A DNA stretch of 64,000 bases, taken from contig CP070651.1 of NCBI GenBank assembly GCA_020354625.1, positions 2,626,407 to 2,690,406 of the forward strand, read 5' to 3'. The notes under the pieces were generated by a model. It worked only from the letters and a program-made list of their open reading frames with translations, searched no databases and was not told where the DNA came from. Below are positions 1-8,021 of the stretch, piece by piece; within the stretch, counting starts at the first letter, position 1; the number at the start of each line of letters is the position of its first letter. Origin of the DNA: Trueperaceae bacterium. GTDB lineage: Bacteria > Deinococcota > Deinococci > Deinococcales > Trueperaceae. The translations under genes were made by a program, and so were the position numbers.

Positions 1-284
1 CTCGCCACCACAAAAGAGTTGAACATCCAGCGAAACGACGGTTTGTCGCCAAAGAGGTTCTGCCAGTTCTCCAAGGTAGGCGTCAACGGAATCCACTGCG
101 GCGGGTAGGCGATGGCGATGCGCTGCACTTTCAGTGAGCCGATGATCATCCAGTACAAGGGGATGAGCAAGCCGATGGCGAGCAAGACGCAAAGCGCAAA
201 GGCAATGTACCAGCCGAGCGAGCGTTTGAGGAGCCTCGGGCGCGGTCTGGGGGCTGGACGTGTTTTATCTAAGGTCTGGTTCAC
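1..284 (-). CDS. Carbohydrate ABC transporter permease, MalG type (partial)
   Basis: This is the N-terminal 94 codons of a second inner-membrane permease subunit; the rest lies left of the window. Translation gives a basic cytoplasmic N-terminus, a first membrane helix (about residues 22-42, reading WYIAFALCVLLAIGLLIPLY) and then PPQWIPLTPTLENWQNLF, the periplasmic loop typical of MalG-like permeases. I chose the GTG at 284 because an ATG two bases upstream runs straight into a stop, and GGGGAGG sits just before it. It begins 14 bases after the upstream MalF-type permease ends, so the two are co-transcribed and would form the heterodimeric channel. The EAA motif that would contact the ATPase is outside the window. 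Confidence 0.85.
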   Translation of the reverse strand, partial: MNQTLDKTRPAPRPRPRLLKRSLGWYIAFALCVLLAIGLLIPLYWMIIGSLKVQRIAIAYPPQWIPLTPTLENWQNLFGDKPSFRWMFNSFVVA

Positions 285-298
285 ATGCAACCTCCCCG

Positions 299-1207
299 TC
301 AGTGTGCCTGGCGGTCGAGCAGCCTGAACTGCACGGCAGCGACCACGCTGATGATGGCCAGAAGCACCACGGCCATAGCCGAGGCGTAGCCGAACTTGAA
401 GAAGGTAAAGGCATTCTCATAGAGCCTGAATACGATCGTCTGGGTGGCGTTCGCGGGGCCGCCGAGGGTCATGAGAAGCACCACCACGAAGACCTGGAAG
501 ACGGCGATGGTGAGGGTGACCAGCACGAACAGCACGGTGGGTTGAAGCAGAGGCAGGGTAATTCGCCAAAACTGCTGCCAACCGGCGGCGCCGTCGAGTT
601 TGGCCGCTTCGTAGAGCTCTTCAGGAATGGCGCCGAGCCCGGCACGAAAGAGGATCAAGGGTTGCCCGAGACTCCAACTGATCACCACCAACGACAGCGA
701 CAACAGCGCAGTATCCGGCTGCGCCAGCCAGCCGATCTTGTCGATGCCGAAGAGCTTGAAGATCCCCAGCATCTCCAGGGAGGCGTTGAGAAGGCCGAAC
801 TCCCGGCTGTAGATAATAAGCCAGACCATGGCCAGAATCACCCCGGCGGAAACGACCGGCATGTAGAAGGCGATCCGGAAAAACGTCTGCGACCTCTGCC
901 GCAGCGGGTAGACGATCACCGCGACGAAGAGGCTGATGACCAACGCCACCGGAACCACCACCAAGACAAATAGGAAGGTGTTTTTGACGCCGATCTGAAA
1001 TGCGTTATCGCGGGTGAACAGGCGGACGTAGTTGTCCAAGCCGATAAAGGTCCACTTGGCCCGGTTCACGCCGGCCTTGTAAAAGCTGAGCCAGATCCCT
1101 TGCAGCAGGGGGTAGACGGTGAAGATAACGAAGGGGATCAGGGCCGGCAAAACAAAACAATACCCCCAGCGTCCCTTCCATATGCGCGCTAGCAAATCTC
1201 CTGACAT
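299..1207 (-). CDS. Carbohydrate ABC transporter permease, MalF type
   Basis: A 302-residue inner-membrane permease of the binding-protein-dependent sugar importer family, with six predicted helices starting at about residue 16 (YCFVLPALIPFVIFTVYPLL). The cytoplasmic EAA loop, ELYEAAKLDGAAGWQQFWRI, lies near residue 200 and is followed by the usual LPLLQP. This is the loop that docks on the ATPase. The start ATG has GGGAGG seven bases upstream. It lies between the solute-binding protein gene upstream and the MalG-type gene downstream, the normal order for this importer type. No ATPase gene is adjacent, so a shared MsmK/UgpC-like ATPase, such as the one at 30.2-31.4 kb, may power it. That pairing is inference. 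Confidence 0.93.
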   Translation of the reverse strand: MSGDLLARIWKGRWGYCFVLPALIPFVIFTVYPLLQGIWLSFYKAGVNRAKWTFIGLDNYVRLFTRDNAFQIGVKNTFLFVLVVVPVALVISLFVAVIVYPLRQRSQTFFRIAFYMPVVSAGVILAMVWLIIYSREFGLLNASLEMLGIFKLFGIDKIGWLAQPDTALLSLSLVVISWSLGQPLILFRAGLGAIPEELYEAAKLDGAAGWQQFWRITLPLLQPTVLFVLVTLTIAVFQVFVVVLLMTLGGPANATQTIVFRLYENAFTFFKFGYASAMAVVLLAIISVVAAVQFRLLDRQAH

Positions 1208-1302
1208 GCTGATCCTCCCGGCTGCCGCAAGCTGAAAACCGATCTCCCGTACCGGTACACAGAGCTTTTACGGGGCCGCTCGACCTCCTCGATTCGTGCG
1301 TG

Positions 1303-1336
1303 CTTGCTTCGCCCGAATCGATTCGGGCGAAGCAAG
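1303..1336. repeat. 34-bp perfect palindrome between binding-protein and permease genes
   Basis: Two 17-base arms (CTTGCTTCGCCCGAATC and its exact reverse complement) meet without a loop, so the minus-strand transcript can form a very stable hairpin. It sits after the stop of the solute-binding protein gene and before the first permease. No U-run follows on the minus strand, so it looks like an mRNA stabiliser or partial attenuator rather than a full terminator. Equivalent hairpins occur at 26909-26932 and 59795-59824. Confidence 0.8.
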
Positions 1337-1392
1337 ACGAAATGGATGATCAGACCGGCATGGACTCACCAAGCCGATCCGTCAAACCAGCG

Positions 1393-2718
1393 TTACTGGT
1401 TGGAGAGAATGTCAGCTGCCTCTTCGGTCAACGCCTCCAAGACCTCAGCAGGAGTTTCTTGGCCCAGGAACATCGACTGCCAGCGGGGCGGCTGGGCAAC
1501 GCGCACTTCGTAGAAGCCGGCACAGGCGAGGCCCATGTCTTCGGTACCGCGTTCGGCGATCAGGTCGACCACCAGCTGGTAATTGGGATCGTCCGCCAGG
1601 GGCGCACCGGCCGACCGGCGCGTCGGGAACTGGCTATTGCCGTTGACGTAGTCGATCTGGGCCTCGGTGGAGTTGAGGTACAGCAGGAACTCGGTCACCC
1701 ACTCCATCTCGTAGTCGCTACGGCCCTTGTCGAAGACAGCGAATCCGGTCGGACCGGCTGGGAAGCCGTTGACTTCGCCTTCGGCGTGCGGGTAGGTCAA
1801 CAGCACGGGGTCCATCTCGACCGTCACCAGACCTTCGTCCTGTGCCTGTGGGATCTGGACATTGAGGGTGTACATCGAACCACCGATGATGGCGCTCTTA
1901 CCGGTGAAAAAGAGGTTGAGTTTGTCGTTATTCGAAACCGTGGGTGCATCGGGGTTGATGAGGCCCTCTTGGAAGAGCCTGTTGGCGAACTCGACACCGG
2001 CCAGGGTCTTGGGGTCGTCAAAGGCCGGGTTGCAACCCGAGCGCCAGATGTCGCCGCCGGCACCCCACACGAATGCATGGAAGTCGTAGTCCCCCTGCTC
2101 GGAGGCTACCTGCAAGGCGAAGGGGTAGTCGACGCCGATGCCGGCGTCGCGCAGCTGAGTGATGGCATCGATGAACTCGTCTTGGGTCCAATCGCGGTCA
2201 TCAAGAGGCAGGAGATCTCCCACACCCGCCTGATCGAACAGCGCCTTGTTGACGATCATGTGGTGTTCCCAGAAATAGGTCGGCATCGCATGAAGGCTGC
2301 CGTTGATGGTGTAGAGATCGACCAGACCTGGGAGCAAGTCGTCGATCTCCTCTTGCGGTAAGTGCTGGTAGAGATCGACGGTGACCTCTTGGTGGCCGTA
2401 GCCAGTGGTACGCCCCAGGTAATCTTTGAGAATGTCTGGGGGGTTGCCGGCCGCGATCGCCGCAGGCACCTTGGTCGACAATTCTGGCCAATCCAGTCCT
2501 TGCACCTCGACCGTCACGTGCGGGTACATCTCCATGAACTGCTCGGCCTGCCAGGTTTCGTACTCGGCCAGGCTGTCGAACTCGGGGTGATGCGCAGGGG
2601 CAGCCAGGGCGGGGTCGGTCCAGTAGGTGATGGTGACCGGTTCCTGAGCGAGCCCACTGGTGGCAAACACAAAGGCCAACAGGCCGGCGGCGAGCATGGC
2701 TATACGGTTTCTGTTCAC
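1393..2718 (-). CDS. Extracellular sugar-binding protein of ABC importer
   Basis: A 441-residue family 1 solute-binding protein, which captures the substrate outside the membrane and delivers it to the permeases encoded just downstream. A signal peptide covers about residues 1-24 (MLAAGLLAFVFATSGLAQ). The mature chain opens VTITYWTDP and carries the features of this family: the DWPELSTKVPAAIAAGNPPDI segment with its Pro-Pro-Asp, and FTGKSAIIGG in the hinge region. The GTG start has GAGGAG upstream. Substrate cannot be told from sequence; the family takes sugars, oligosaccharides and glycerol derivatives. The neighbouring GntR regulator and catabolic genes suggest an acidic or modified sugar, but this is weak inference. 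Confidence 0.9.
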   Translation of the reverse strand: MNRNRIAMLAAGLLAFVFATSGLAQEPVTITYWTDPALAAPAHHPEFDSLAEYETWQAEQFMEMYPHVTVEVQGLDWPELSTKVPAAIAAGNPPDILKDYLGRTTGYGHQEVTVDLYQHLPQEEIDDLLPGLVDLYTINGSLHAMPTYFWEHHMIVNKALFDQAGVGDLLPLDDRDWTQDEFIDAITQLRDAGIGVDYPFALQVASEQGDYDFHAFVWGAGGDIWRSGCNPAFDDPKTLAGVEFANRLFQEGLINPDAPTVSNNDKLNLFFTGKSAIIGGSMYTLNVQIPQAQDEGLVTVEMDPVLLTYPHAEGEVNGFPAGPTGFAVFDKGRSDYEMEWVTEFLLYLNSTEAQIDYVNGNSQFPTRRSAGAPLADDPNYQLVVDLIAERGTEDMGLACAGFYEVRVAQPPRWQSMFLGQETPAEVLEALTEEAADILSNQ

Positions 2719-2749
2719 GTTTTTCTCCTCAAAGCAGCTGTGAAACTAG

Positions 2750-2777
2750 ATTTTACGAACGAAACTCTTAGGTGCAA
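2750..2777 (-). promoter_or_regulatory. Probable sigma-70-type promoter of the sugar ABC operon
   Basis: On the minus strand a -35 box TTGCAC (2777-2772) is followed after 16 bases by TAAAAT (2755-2750). This lies 32 bases before the GTG start of the binding-protein gene, with GAGGAG between. Both boxes resemble the consensus. Confidence 0.5.
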
Positions 2778-2864
2778 GAAACGGTCATTCCAGCGCATCA
2801 CCTCCACATCGCGTTCGGAAGCGGGCATCAGCAAATCCCGCGAGAATCGTCATAAGAGCAAATC

Positions 2865-3542
2865 CTATCCGCTCCCCGTCGCCGCTTCACGCCGGGCCTG
2901 CAACAGAAAGCCCTTGGCCACGTCGTAGTGGTGATCGACCGCTTCATGGGCCCCCTGTTTGTCACGGGTTAGGATGGCATCGAGGATCACTTGGTGGTTA
3001 TCGACGATATGAGAGAGATCGGGGTGGGTGAGATCACCACGGCTTTCAGCCGCTTTCGAGTAGGTCAGCCAGAAGCTGTCGATGAGTTCGAGCAGCGTCC
3101 GGTTCCCGAGCGACTCAAAAAGCAGGTTGTGGAAGGTGCGGTCCTCTTCCAGAAAGATCTCACCGCGTTCTTGGCGCGCGCGCATCTGGGCAACTACCTC
3201 ACCTAGCCGTTCGGCCTGCGTTTGTGTCATCTCCGGCAAACCCACTTCGATCACACCGTGCTCCAATACCCGCCGCACTTCGATCAACTCGATCAGATCG
3301 GCGAGGTCGAACAGCACCCCGTACTGCATCCTCTCCAACAGCGACCCGAAGGAAAACTGATGGACAAACAGACCCGTCCCCCGGCGGATTTCGATCACAC
3401 CCTGCGACTCGAGCACCTTCACCGCCTCCCGGACCGAGTTGCGGCTGACGTCGAGCCGGCGACTGAGCTCGGCTTCCGAAGGGAGCGGATCACCCGGTCG
3501 CAGGTTGTTGTTCAAGATGTAGGTCTTCACCGCGTCCTGCAC
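2865..3542 (-). CDS. FadR-family GntR transcriptional regulator
   Basis: A 225-residue repressor-type protein. The N-terminal winged helix-turn-helix (about residues 10-65) contains LPSEAELSRRLDVSRNSVRE and GTGLFV, both typical of GntR proteins. The C-terminal FCD all-helical effector domain has its usual metal-site histidines (RTFHNLLFESLGN near 135; DNHQVILDAI near 185). It probably senses a small carboxylate and controls the ABC operon or the catabolic genes. The annotated GTG at 3542 starts part-way into helix 1 and has no ribosome-binding site. The frame stays open upstream for 17 more codons that resemble the normal family N-terminus, beginning with an ATT at 3593 preceded by GGGAGA, so the true start is uncertain. 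Confidence 0.9.
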   Translation of the reverse strand: MQDAVKTYILNNNLRPGDPLPSEAELSRRLDVSRNSVREAVKVLESQGVIEIRRGTGLFVHQFSFGSLLERMQYGVLFDLADLIELIEVRRVLEHGVIEVGLPEMTQTQAERLGEVVAQMRARQERGEIFLEEDRTFHNLLFESLGNRTLLELIDSFWLTYSKAAESRGDLTHPDLSHIVDNHQVILDAILTRDKQGAHEAVDHHYDVAKGFLLQARREAATGSG

Positions 3543-3646
3543 CGATCGGTGGAGCGAGATTGGCCGTTTGAGGGGTCTGAGTGGATTCTGAATGAGAGGT
3601 CTCCCGTCTCATGGTAGGAACGACATCGCGTCGTATTGCCGTTGTG

Positions 3647-3675
3647 ATATCCAGTTGTAGGATAACCAATGGCAA
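3647..3675 (-). promoter_or_regulatory. Possible autoregulated promoter and operator of the GntR gene
   Basis: On the minus strand TTGCCA (3675-3670) and GGATAT (3652-3647) are 17 bases apart. An inverted repeat with arms TATCC and GGATA (3648-3664) overlaps the -10 box, where a repressor would bind to control its own gene. The assignment rests on position and symmetry only. Confidence 0.35.
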
Positions 3676-3793
3676 TGTCATACCACGCCCCTGAAATCGG
3701 TGTCAAACGCTGCGTGTCGCCAAGCACTCGCCTACCACACCAGTGAAGTCATACATAATGGGTCTGTTGGAACGTAGCCAAAAGGAGTGGACG

Positions 3794-4687
3794 GTGCCTA
3801 CGGCTCAAGCCAAGTGGACAAAAAAAATCGCCCTCGGAACGGTCCAGTTCGGGCTCGACTACGGCATCAGCAACACCGCAGGTCGCGTTGCCCCGGAGGT
3901 CGTTGCAGAGATCTTGGAGTTGGCGGCCAACAGGGGCATCGACACCCTCGACACCGCCGTAGCCTACGGGGTGAGCGAGGAGACGCTCGGTGAGATCTTG
4001 GAGACGCCTGGGCTGAGCTTCGAGCTCATCTCGAAGTTCCCGGCCGAAACCAGCGCCGAAGGGTTCGACGAAATTCTAGCCGCTAGCCTAAAGAGGCTGC
4101 GGTCCGAGACGCTCAAAGGCTACTTGGCGCACACCTTCGATTCGTTCACCGACCCGCGGGTGCGCGAGGCGCTGACACGTGCAAAAGCCGGTGGGCGCAT
4201 CGAACAGCTCGGCGTCTCGGTCTACTATCCAGAGCAGGTCTCCTGGCTGCTCGAGCGCGAGATCGACTTCGACCTCATCCAGCTCCCCTTGAGCGTGTTC
4301 GACCAACGTTTCCTCCCATTCCTTCCAGAGCTGAAAGCTCGCGGTGTCGAGGTTCACGTCCGGTCGGTCTTCTTGCAGGGGCTCTTCTTTCTCGGACCTG
4401 CAGGGTTACCCCCTCACTTCGAGAAGGTGGTGGACAAGCTCATGCGGCTCCGATCTCTTTGCGAAGAGAAGGCCGTGCCTCTGTCTGCCCTTCTACTCAA
4501 CTACGCAGTCCTTAACAAAGACCTCGACAAGGTGGTCATCGGGGTGCAAAGCGACGCCGAGTTGAGCCAGAACCTCAGCGCTTTCGAGCACGTCGAGAGC
4601 TGCCGCACGCTGCTTCCAGAACTAGCAGAACTGGCTGTCTGGGACGAGTCGATCTTGCTGCCGTTCAACTGGCCCCAAAAAGCTTAG
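3794..4687 (+). CDS. Aldo/keto reductase
   Basis: A 297-residue NADP-dependent oxidoreductase of the TIM-barrel AKR superfamily. The four catalytic residues can be placed: Asp and Tyr in TLDTAVAYG, Lys in LISKFP and His in GYLAHTFDS. The N-terminal IALGTVQFGLDYGI is a strand-1 signature of bacterial AKRs annotated as sugar or steroid reductases. I place the start at GTG 3794 because AAAGGAG lies six bases upstream; a longer reading from 3743 would add 17 unlikely residues. It stands alone on the plus strand, divergent from the GntR regulator, which makes it a candidate target of that regulator. Substrate unknown. Confidence 0.9.
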   Translation: MPTAQAKWTKKIALGTVQFGLDYGISNTAGRVAPEVVAEILELAANRGIDTLDTAVAYGVSEETLGEILETPGLSFELISKFPAETSAEGFDEILAASLKRLRSETLKGYLAHTFDSFTDPRVREALTRAKAGGRIEQLGVSVYYPEQVSWLLEREIDFDLIQLPLSVFDQRFLPFLPELKARGVEVHVRSVFLQGLFFLGPAGLPPHFEKVVDKLMRLRSLCEEKAVPLSALLLNYAVLNKDLDKVVIGVQSDAELSQNLSAFEHVESCRTLLPELAELAVWDESILLPFNWPQKA

Positions 4688-4740
4688 TAGATGCGCTCAC
4701 GCAAACGAGTTGGAGTGTGTCGGCAACAAAACCCCTCAAG

Positions 4741-4782
4741 GTGATGAGTGATGGGTAATGAGTAATGAGTGATGAGGGATGA
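4741..4782. repeat. Six-copy degenerate heptamer repeat (GTRATGR)
   Basis: Six consecutive 7-base units read GTGATGA, GTGATGG, GTAATGA, GTAATGA, GTGATGA, GGGATGA. The array lies between the convergent ends of the aldo/keto reductase gene and the DSD1-like gene. The same heptamer recurs at 17502-17598, also between convergent genes. Confidence 0.8.
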
Positions 4783-4862
4783 GGGTTGCGAAGGCAGCGG
4801 TTGAAAACGCTCACGCCTAACCCTCTGCCGCATCACATCACGGGTCACAGATCTAAGGAAGC

Positions 4863-5951
4863 CTAGCGCAATTTGCCGCGACCTAAAATGGGCCAGACCA
4901 CCTCGACCGTTTCGTCACGGACCCCGTAGAGCAGGTCGTGTAAGAACACCGTGGCGTCGCCGTAGCCGATCACGAAATCGTGTGCGTCGCCGACCCTGAT
5001 GCTCTCGTCGGGTTCGACCAGGGTGATCACGCCGTGCTCGGCAGAGAAGGCCATGCTCTCCCAAAGGGGAAAGTCGAGCGGCTGAGGCTGGCCGAACCAC
5101 ATCGGCATCGACTTGAAGCCGGCGTCGAGAATGACGCGCTTCGGCGCAGGCCGGCTGGACACGGTGGTCCTGACAAAAAGGGACGGTTCGGTGAGCCGGT
5201 TCCAGCTTCGATAGAGCGAGTCGCAAAAGATACCACCGCCGGCTTGGATCTCGGTGATCGCGCCGGTATGGGGCGTGACCTCGGCGGTACCGCTCCCCCC
5301 ACAGCTCACCACCGGACAGGCGAGGCCGTGCGCCCGGCACAGTTCTACGCTCTTTGAAACGAGGTCCATCGCCTCTTCGGCGGCCTGGCGCTTCTCATCT
5401 GGGTCGCCGTGAGCCAGGATGTGGCCCTCCCAGCTCATCACCCCGAGCAGCTCGAGTCCGGGCGTGGCCGCGACCGTCACGGCGAGCTCGAGCACCGGCT
5501 CACCCGGTTGAACGCCGGTGCGGTGCATGCCGCTGTCGATATGGACCAGCACGCCTAGCTCCCTCCCAGCCGCCGAAGCCGCCGCTCCCAGGGCCGTCAC
5601 GTTCTCGGAGTTGTCGACGGCGACCTTGACGTCTGCGTGGTGCCTAAGAGCGACAAGCCGCGCGATCTTTTTCGGTGTGACGATCTGGTTGGCGATCAGG
5701 ATATCGCTGATGCCGGCAGCGGCCATCACCTCGGCTTCGCCGAGCTTGGCGCAGGTGACGCCGATCGCGCCTGCACGCAGTGCCTTGTGGGCGATCGCCG
5801 GGACCTTGAGCCCTTTGGTGTGGGGGCGCCACGCGACGCCTGCCGCACGGAAGTGGGAAGCCAGCGTGGCGATGTTGGCCTCCATGGTGTCGAGCTCCAC
5901 CCAGAGCGCCGGGGTGTCGAGCTCCGTTTTGTGCAGGCCTACTTCGCTCAC
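4863..5951 (-). CDS. DSD1/D-threonine aldolase-like PLP enzyme
   Basis: A 362-residue fold-type III PLP protein of the alanine racemase N-terminal family that includes D-threonine aldolase and D-serine dehydratase. The N-terminal ELDTPALWVELDTMEANI and the PLP-lysine motif RPHTKGLK (Lys46) are clear, as are HIDSGMHRTG and the phosphate-binding region around SCGGSGT. In characterised members a C-terminal His-x-Asp or His-x-Cys pair binds the essential metal. Here the equivalent stretch reads GYGDAT (residues 329-334), with Tyr where His is expected and Asp332 kept, so the metal site may be altered. It is the last gene of a minus-strand group with the dipeptidase and SDR. It probably acts on a D-hydroxy-amino acid. 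Confidence 0.88.
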   Translation of the reverse strand: MSEVGLHKTELDTPALWVELDTMEANIATLASHFRAAGVAWRPHTKGLKVPAIAHKALRAGAIGVTCAKLGEAEVMAAAGISDILIANQIVTPKKIARLVALRHHADVKVAVDNSENVTALGAAASAAGRELGVLVHIDSGMHRTGVQPGEPVLELAVTVAATPGLELLGVMSWEGHILAHGDPDEKRQAAEEAMDLVSKSVELCRAHGLACPVVSCGGSGTAEVTPHTGAITEIQAGGGIFCDSLYRSWNRLTEPSLFVRTTVSSRPAPKRVILDAGFKSMPMWFGQPQPLDFPLWESMAFSAEHGVITLVEPDESIRVGDAHDFVIGYGDATVFLHDLLYGVRDETVEVVWPILGRGKLR

Positions 5952-6011
5952 AATATCCTCCCGGTAGCGTCGTTTGAATCGATTGCAGGTCGTACGCGCT
6001 CAAACACGGGA

Positions 6012-7082
6012 TCAACTCCCCCAGATACGACGCAAAAAGCGCAGCCAGTTGCCGTGCAGGATGGCCTCGATGTCAGCACCGGTGTAGCCGCGCTCGGACA
6101 GCAGGCCGGGAACTCGCTGCAGATCGGCGATGGTGTCGAGGTCGACCGGGGACTGCTCGCGGCCAAAGCCCCCGTCGAGATCGGTGCCGAGGGCGACGTG
6201 GCGGCTCGAGCCCGCCAATTGACAGAGGTAGTCGATGTGATCGACGACCGTTTCGAGGGTGGCCTCGCGGTTTCCCGGTGTCCACCCTGGGGTGAGCATC
6301 CAGGTGTCGAAAGCCACCCCAACCACACCGTCTCGTTCGACGATCGCCTCGAGCTGGGCGTCGCTGAACTGCCGCTGATGGGGTACCAGGGCGCGGCAGT
6401 TGTTGTGGCTGGCCAGCACCGGCCCATCGAAGATCTCCAAGGCCTCCCAAAACGCCTGGTCAGAGAGGTGGGTGAGGTCGAGCGCCACCCCGAGACGAGC
6501 CATCTCGGCCAGGAGCGGTTTACCGAGCTCGCTAAGGCCCAGCTCGGTTCCGGTGCCGCCGGCGTAGCGCCCCGGCCCGTAGTGGGTCGGCCCGAGGAGC
6601 CGCAACCCAGCGTGCCACCAAACCTCGAGCTGCTCCGGCTCAAGAATCGGGTCGGCCCCCTCCATGCTGAGGACCACCCCGAGCGGCGGGGCCTCGACAA
6701 CGGCGTCTGCTGCGGCATCCCAGCTGAACCACTCGCTCACATGGGCCTCGAGCCCCTCGGCGTCTGTGATCACCCGCAAGTGCCCTTGCCGCTCGAGCGC
6801 CCGGTAGTAGGCCAGCTGACCCTGCGCGACCCCGAAGGCTTGCGCGGTGGAGGGGTAGTCGATGTGGGGCACAGGCCGCCCCGTGCTTCGGGCGATGAGC
6901 GTGGCGAAGACGAGCGCGACCCGGCCGCGCCGGAGTTCAGGGAGCGCTACCGTCCCGAGCCCGCGCCCTTTACCAGCTACCTTCTGCTCCAGGGTGCGGA
7001 TGACGTAGGCCGACAGCCGCAAGTCACGGTTCCACTGCAGGGCGTTCATGGCCAGATCGAGGTGGGCGTCGACGACGATCAC
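6012..7082 (-). CDS. Membrane dipeptidase (peptidase M19)
   Basis: A 356-residue zinc dipeptidase of the renal dipeptidase family, which hydrolyses dipeptides and tolerates D-residues at the C-terminal position. The zinc ligands are visible: DAHLD (His7, Asp9), the bridging Glu in SMEGADP, His in LDLTHLS, His in LASHNNCRAL, and Asp in GTDLDGGFG. No signal peptide is seen, so it should be cytoplasmic despite the family name. It lies 60 bases upstream of the DSD1-like gene and 52 bases downstream of the SDR, all on the minus strand. A dipeptidase able to release D-amino acids next to a D-amino-acid PLP enzyme suggests one pathway. Confidence 0.93.
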   Translation of the reverse strand: MIVVDAHLDLAMNALQWNRDLRLSAYVIRTLEQKVAGKGRGLGTVALPELRRGRVALVFATLIARSTGRPVPHIDYPSTAQAFGVAQGQLAYYRALERQGHLRVITDAEGLEAHVSEWFSWDAAADAVVEAPPLGVVLSMEGADPILEPEQLEVWWHAGLRLLGPTHYGPGRYAGGTGTELGLSELGKPLLAEMARLGVALDLTHLSDQAFWEALEIFDGPVLASHNNCRALVPHQRQFSDAQLEAIVERDGVVGVAFDTWMLTPGWTPGNREATLETVVDHIDYLCQLAGSSRHVALGTDLDGGFGREQSPVDLDTIADLQRVPGLLSERGYTGADIEAILHGNWLRFLRRIWGS

Positions 7083-7134
7083 GGGTGCTCTCTCAGCAGG
7101 CGTACGCTCGGGTGGCTCCCAGCCCGCATGCGCG

Positions 7135-7938
7135 CTACCATGCGGTCCAGCCGCCGTCGACCAGGATGTTCTGACCGGTGATGTAGCTCCCCGCCTCGCT
7201 CGCCAACAAGACCACCAACCCTTTGAGCTCGTGCGGGCTGCCGATGCGCCCGAGTGGCACCTTGGTGGTGAGGCGTTCGATAAACCCCGGCATGCTCGCC
7301 TGAACCTTCGGGCTCGGAAAGGGCCCAGGGCTGATGCTGTTGACCCGGATGGCGTCCTCGGCCCAGTACACCGCCAGGTGGCGCGTCAGGTGGACCAGGC
7401 CCCCCTTGAGCCCGTGGTAGGTGGCAGGGCTGTTGATGCCGAAGCCGGTGTAGGCGTCAGGGTAGCTGGCGACCACCCCGTACATGCTGGCGATATTGAT
7501 GATCGACCCCGGGGCGCCGCGCGCGCGCAGGTGGCGGGCCACCTCCCGGGCCAACAAAAAGTACGCGGTGACGCCGGTGTGGTAGGCGCGGTCGAAATCC
7601 TCGGCGCTGGCGTCTTCGATATCCGGGGCGGTGCCACCGTAGGCGTTATTGACCAGGATATCGACCCGCCCGAGGCGCTCGACCACTTCAGCGACAAAGG
7701 CCGGGATCGCCTCGTTATCGTCTTGCGCCAGCCCGAGACCGATATGCCCCTCACCGGGCAGAGTCGCAGCAAAGTCGGCAGCGCGCGCCGCGTCTCGGCT
7801 GGTAACCGCCAGGGTGGCACCGGCTTCGGCCAGCGCCGCGCTCATGGCCGACCCCAAGAGACCGGCCGCCCCCGTCAGGATGGCGACCTTACCGCGGAGG
7901 TCGAATAGGCTCTGGATGGTGGGTTGGTGGTGGCTCAC
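7135..7938 (-). CDS. Short-chain dehydrogenase/reductase
   Basis: A 267-residue classical SDR with a Rossmann fold. The cofactor motif is TGAAGLLG, followed by LVNNAYGG, the catalytic Ser in NIASMYG, Tyr and Lys in TYHGLKGG, and the closing ITGQNILVDGGWTAW. The extra residues around SYPDAYTGFGINSP before the catalytic Tyr are common in SDRs of sugar-acid clusters. I choose GTG 7938 because GAGGAGGG lies six bases upstream; an ATG at 7944 abuts that site too closely. It is the first gene of the minus-strand trio and is divergent from the M81 operon. It oxidises or reduces a hydroxyl/keto group with NAD(P); the substrate is unknown. Confidence 0.9.
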   Translation of the reverse strand: MSHHQPTIQSLFDLRGKVAILTGAAGLLGSAMSAALAEAGATLAVTSRDAARAADFAATLPGEGHIGLGLAQDDNEAIPAFVAEVVERLGRVDILVNNAYGGTAPDIEDASAEDFDRAYHTGVTAYFLLAREVARHLRARGAPGSIINIASMYGVVASYPDAYTGFGINSPATYHGLKGGLVHLTRHLAVYWAEDAIRVNSISPGPFPSPKVQASMPGFIERLTTKVPLGRIGSPHELKGLVVLLASEAGSYITGQNILVDGGWTAW

Positions 7939-8021
7939 GGTCATCCCTCCTCACATCGACACGTCACGTACCGCTACAGCGAGCCCCGGCCCGCCTCGAA
8001 AGGTGACTGGCGATGCGGGGC

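Noticed and set aside
1300..2361. Long plus-strand open frame opposite the sugar-binding protein gene
   Set aside because: It is antisense to a clear gene; its composition is what high-GC third-position bias creates on the opposite strand.
4741..4782. CRISPR array
   Set aside because: Units are 7 bases and contiguous, with no spacers and no cas genes in the window.
5637..7181. 514-codon open frame antisense to the dipeptidase and DSD1-like genes
   Set aside because: No recognisable motif; overlaps two genes with intact catalytic residues.
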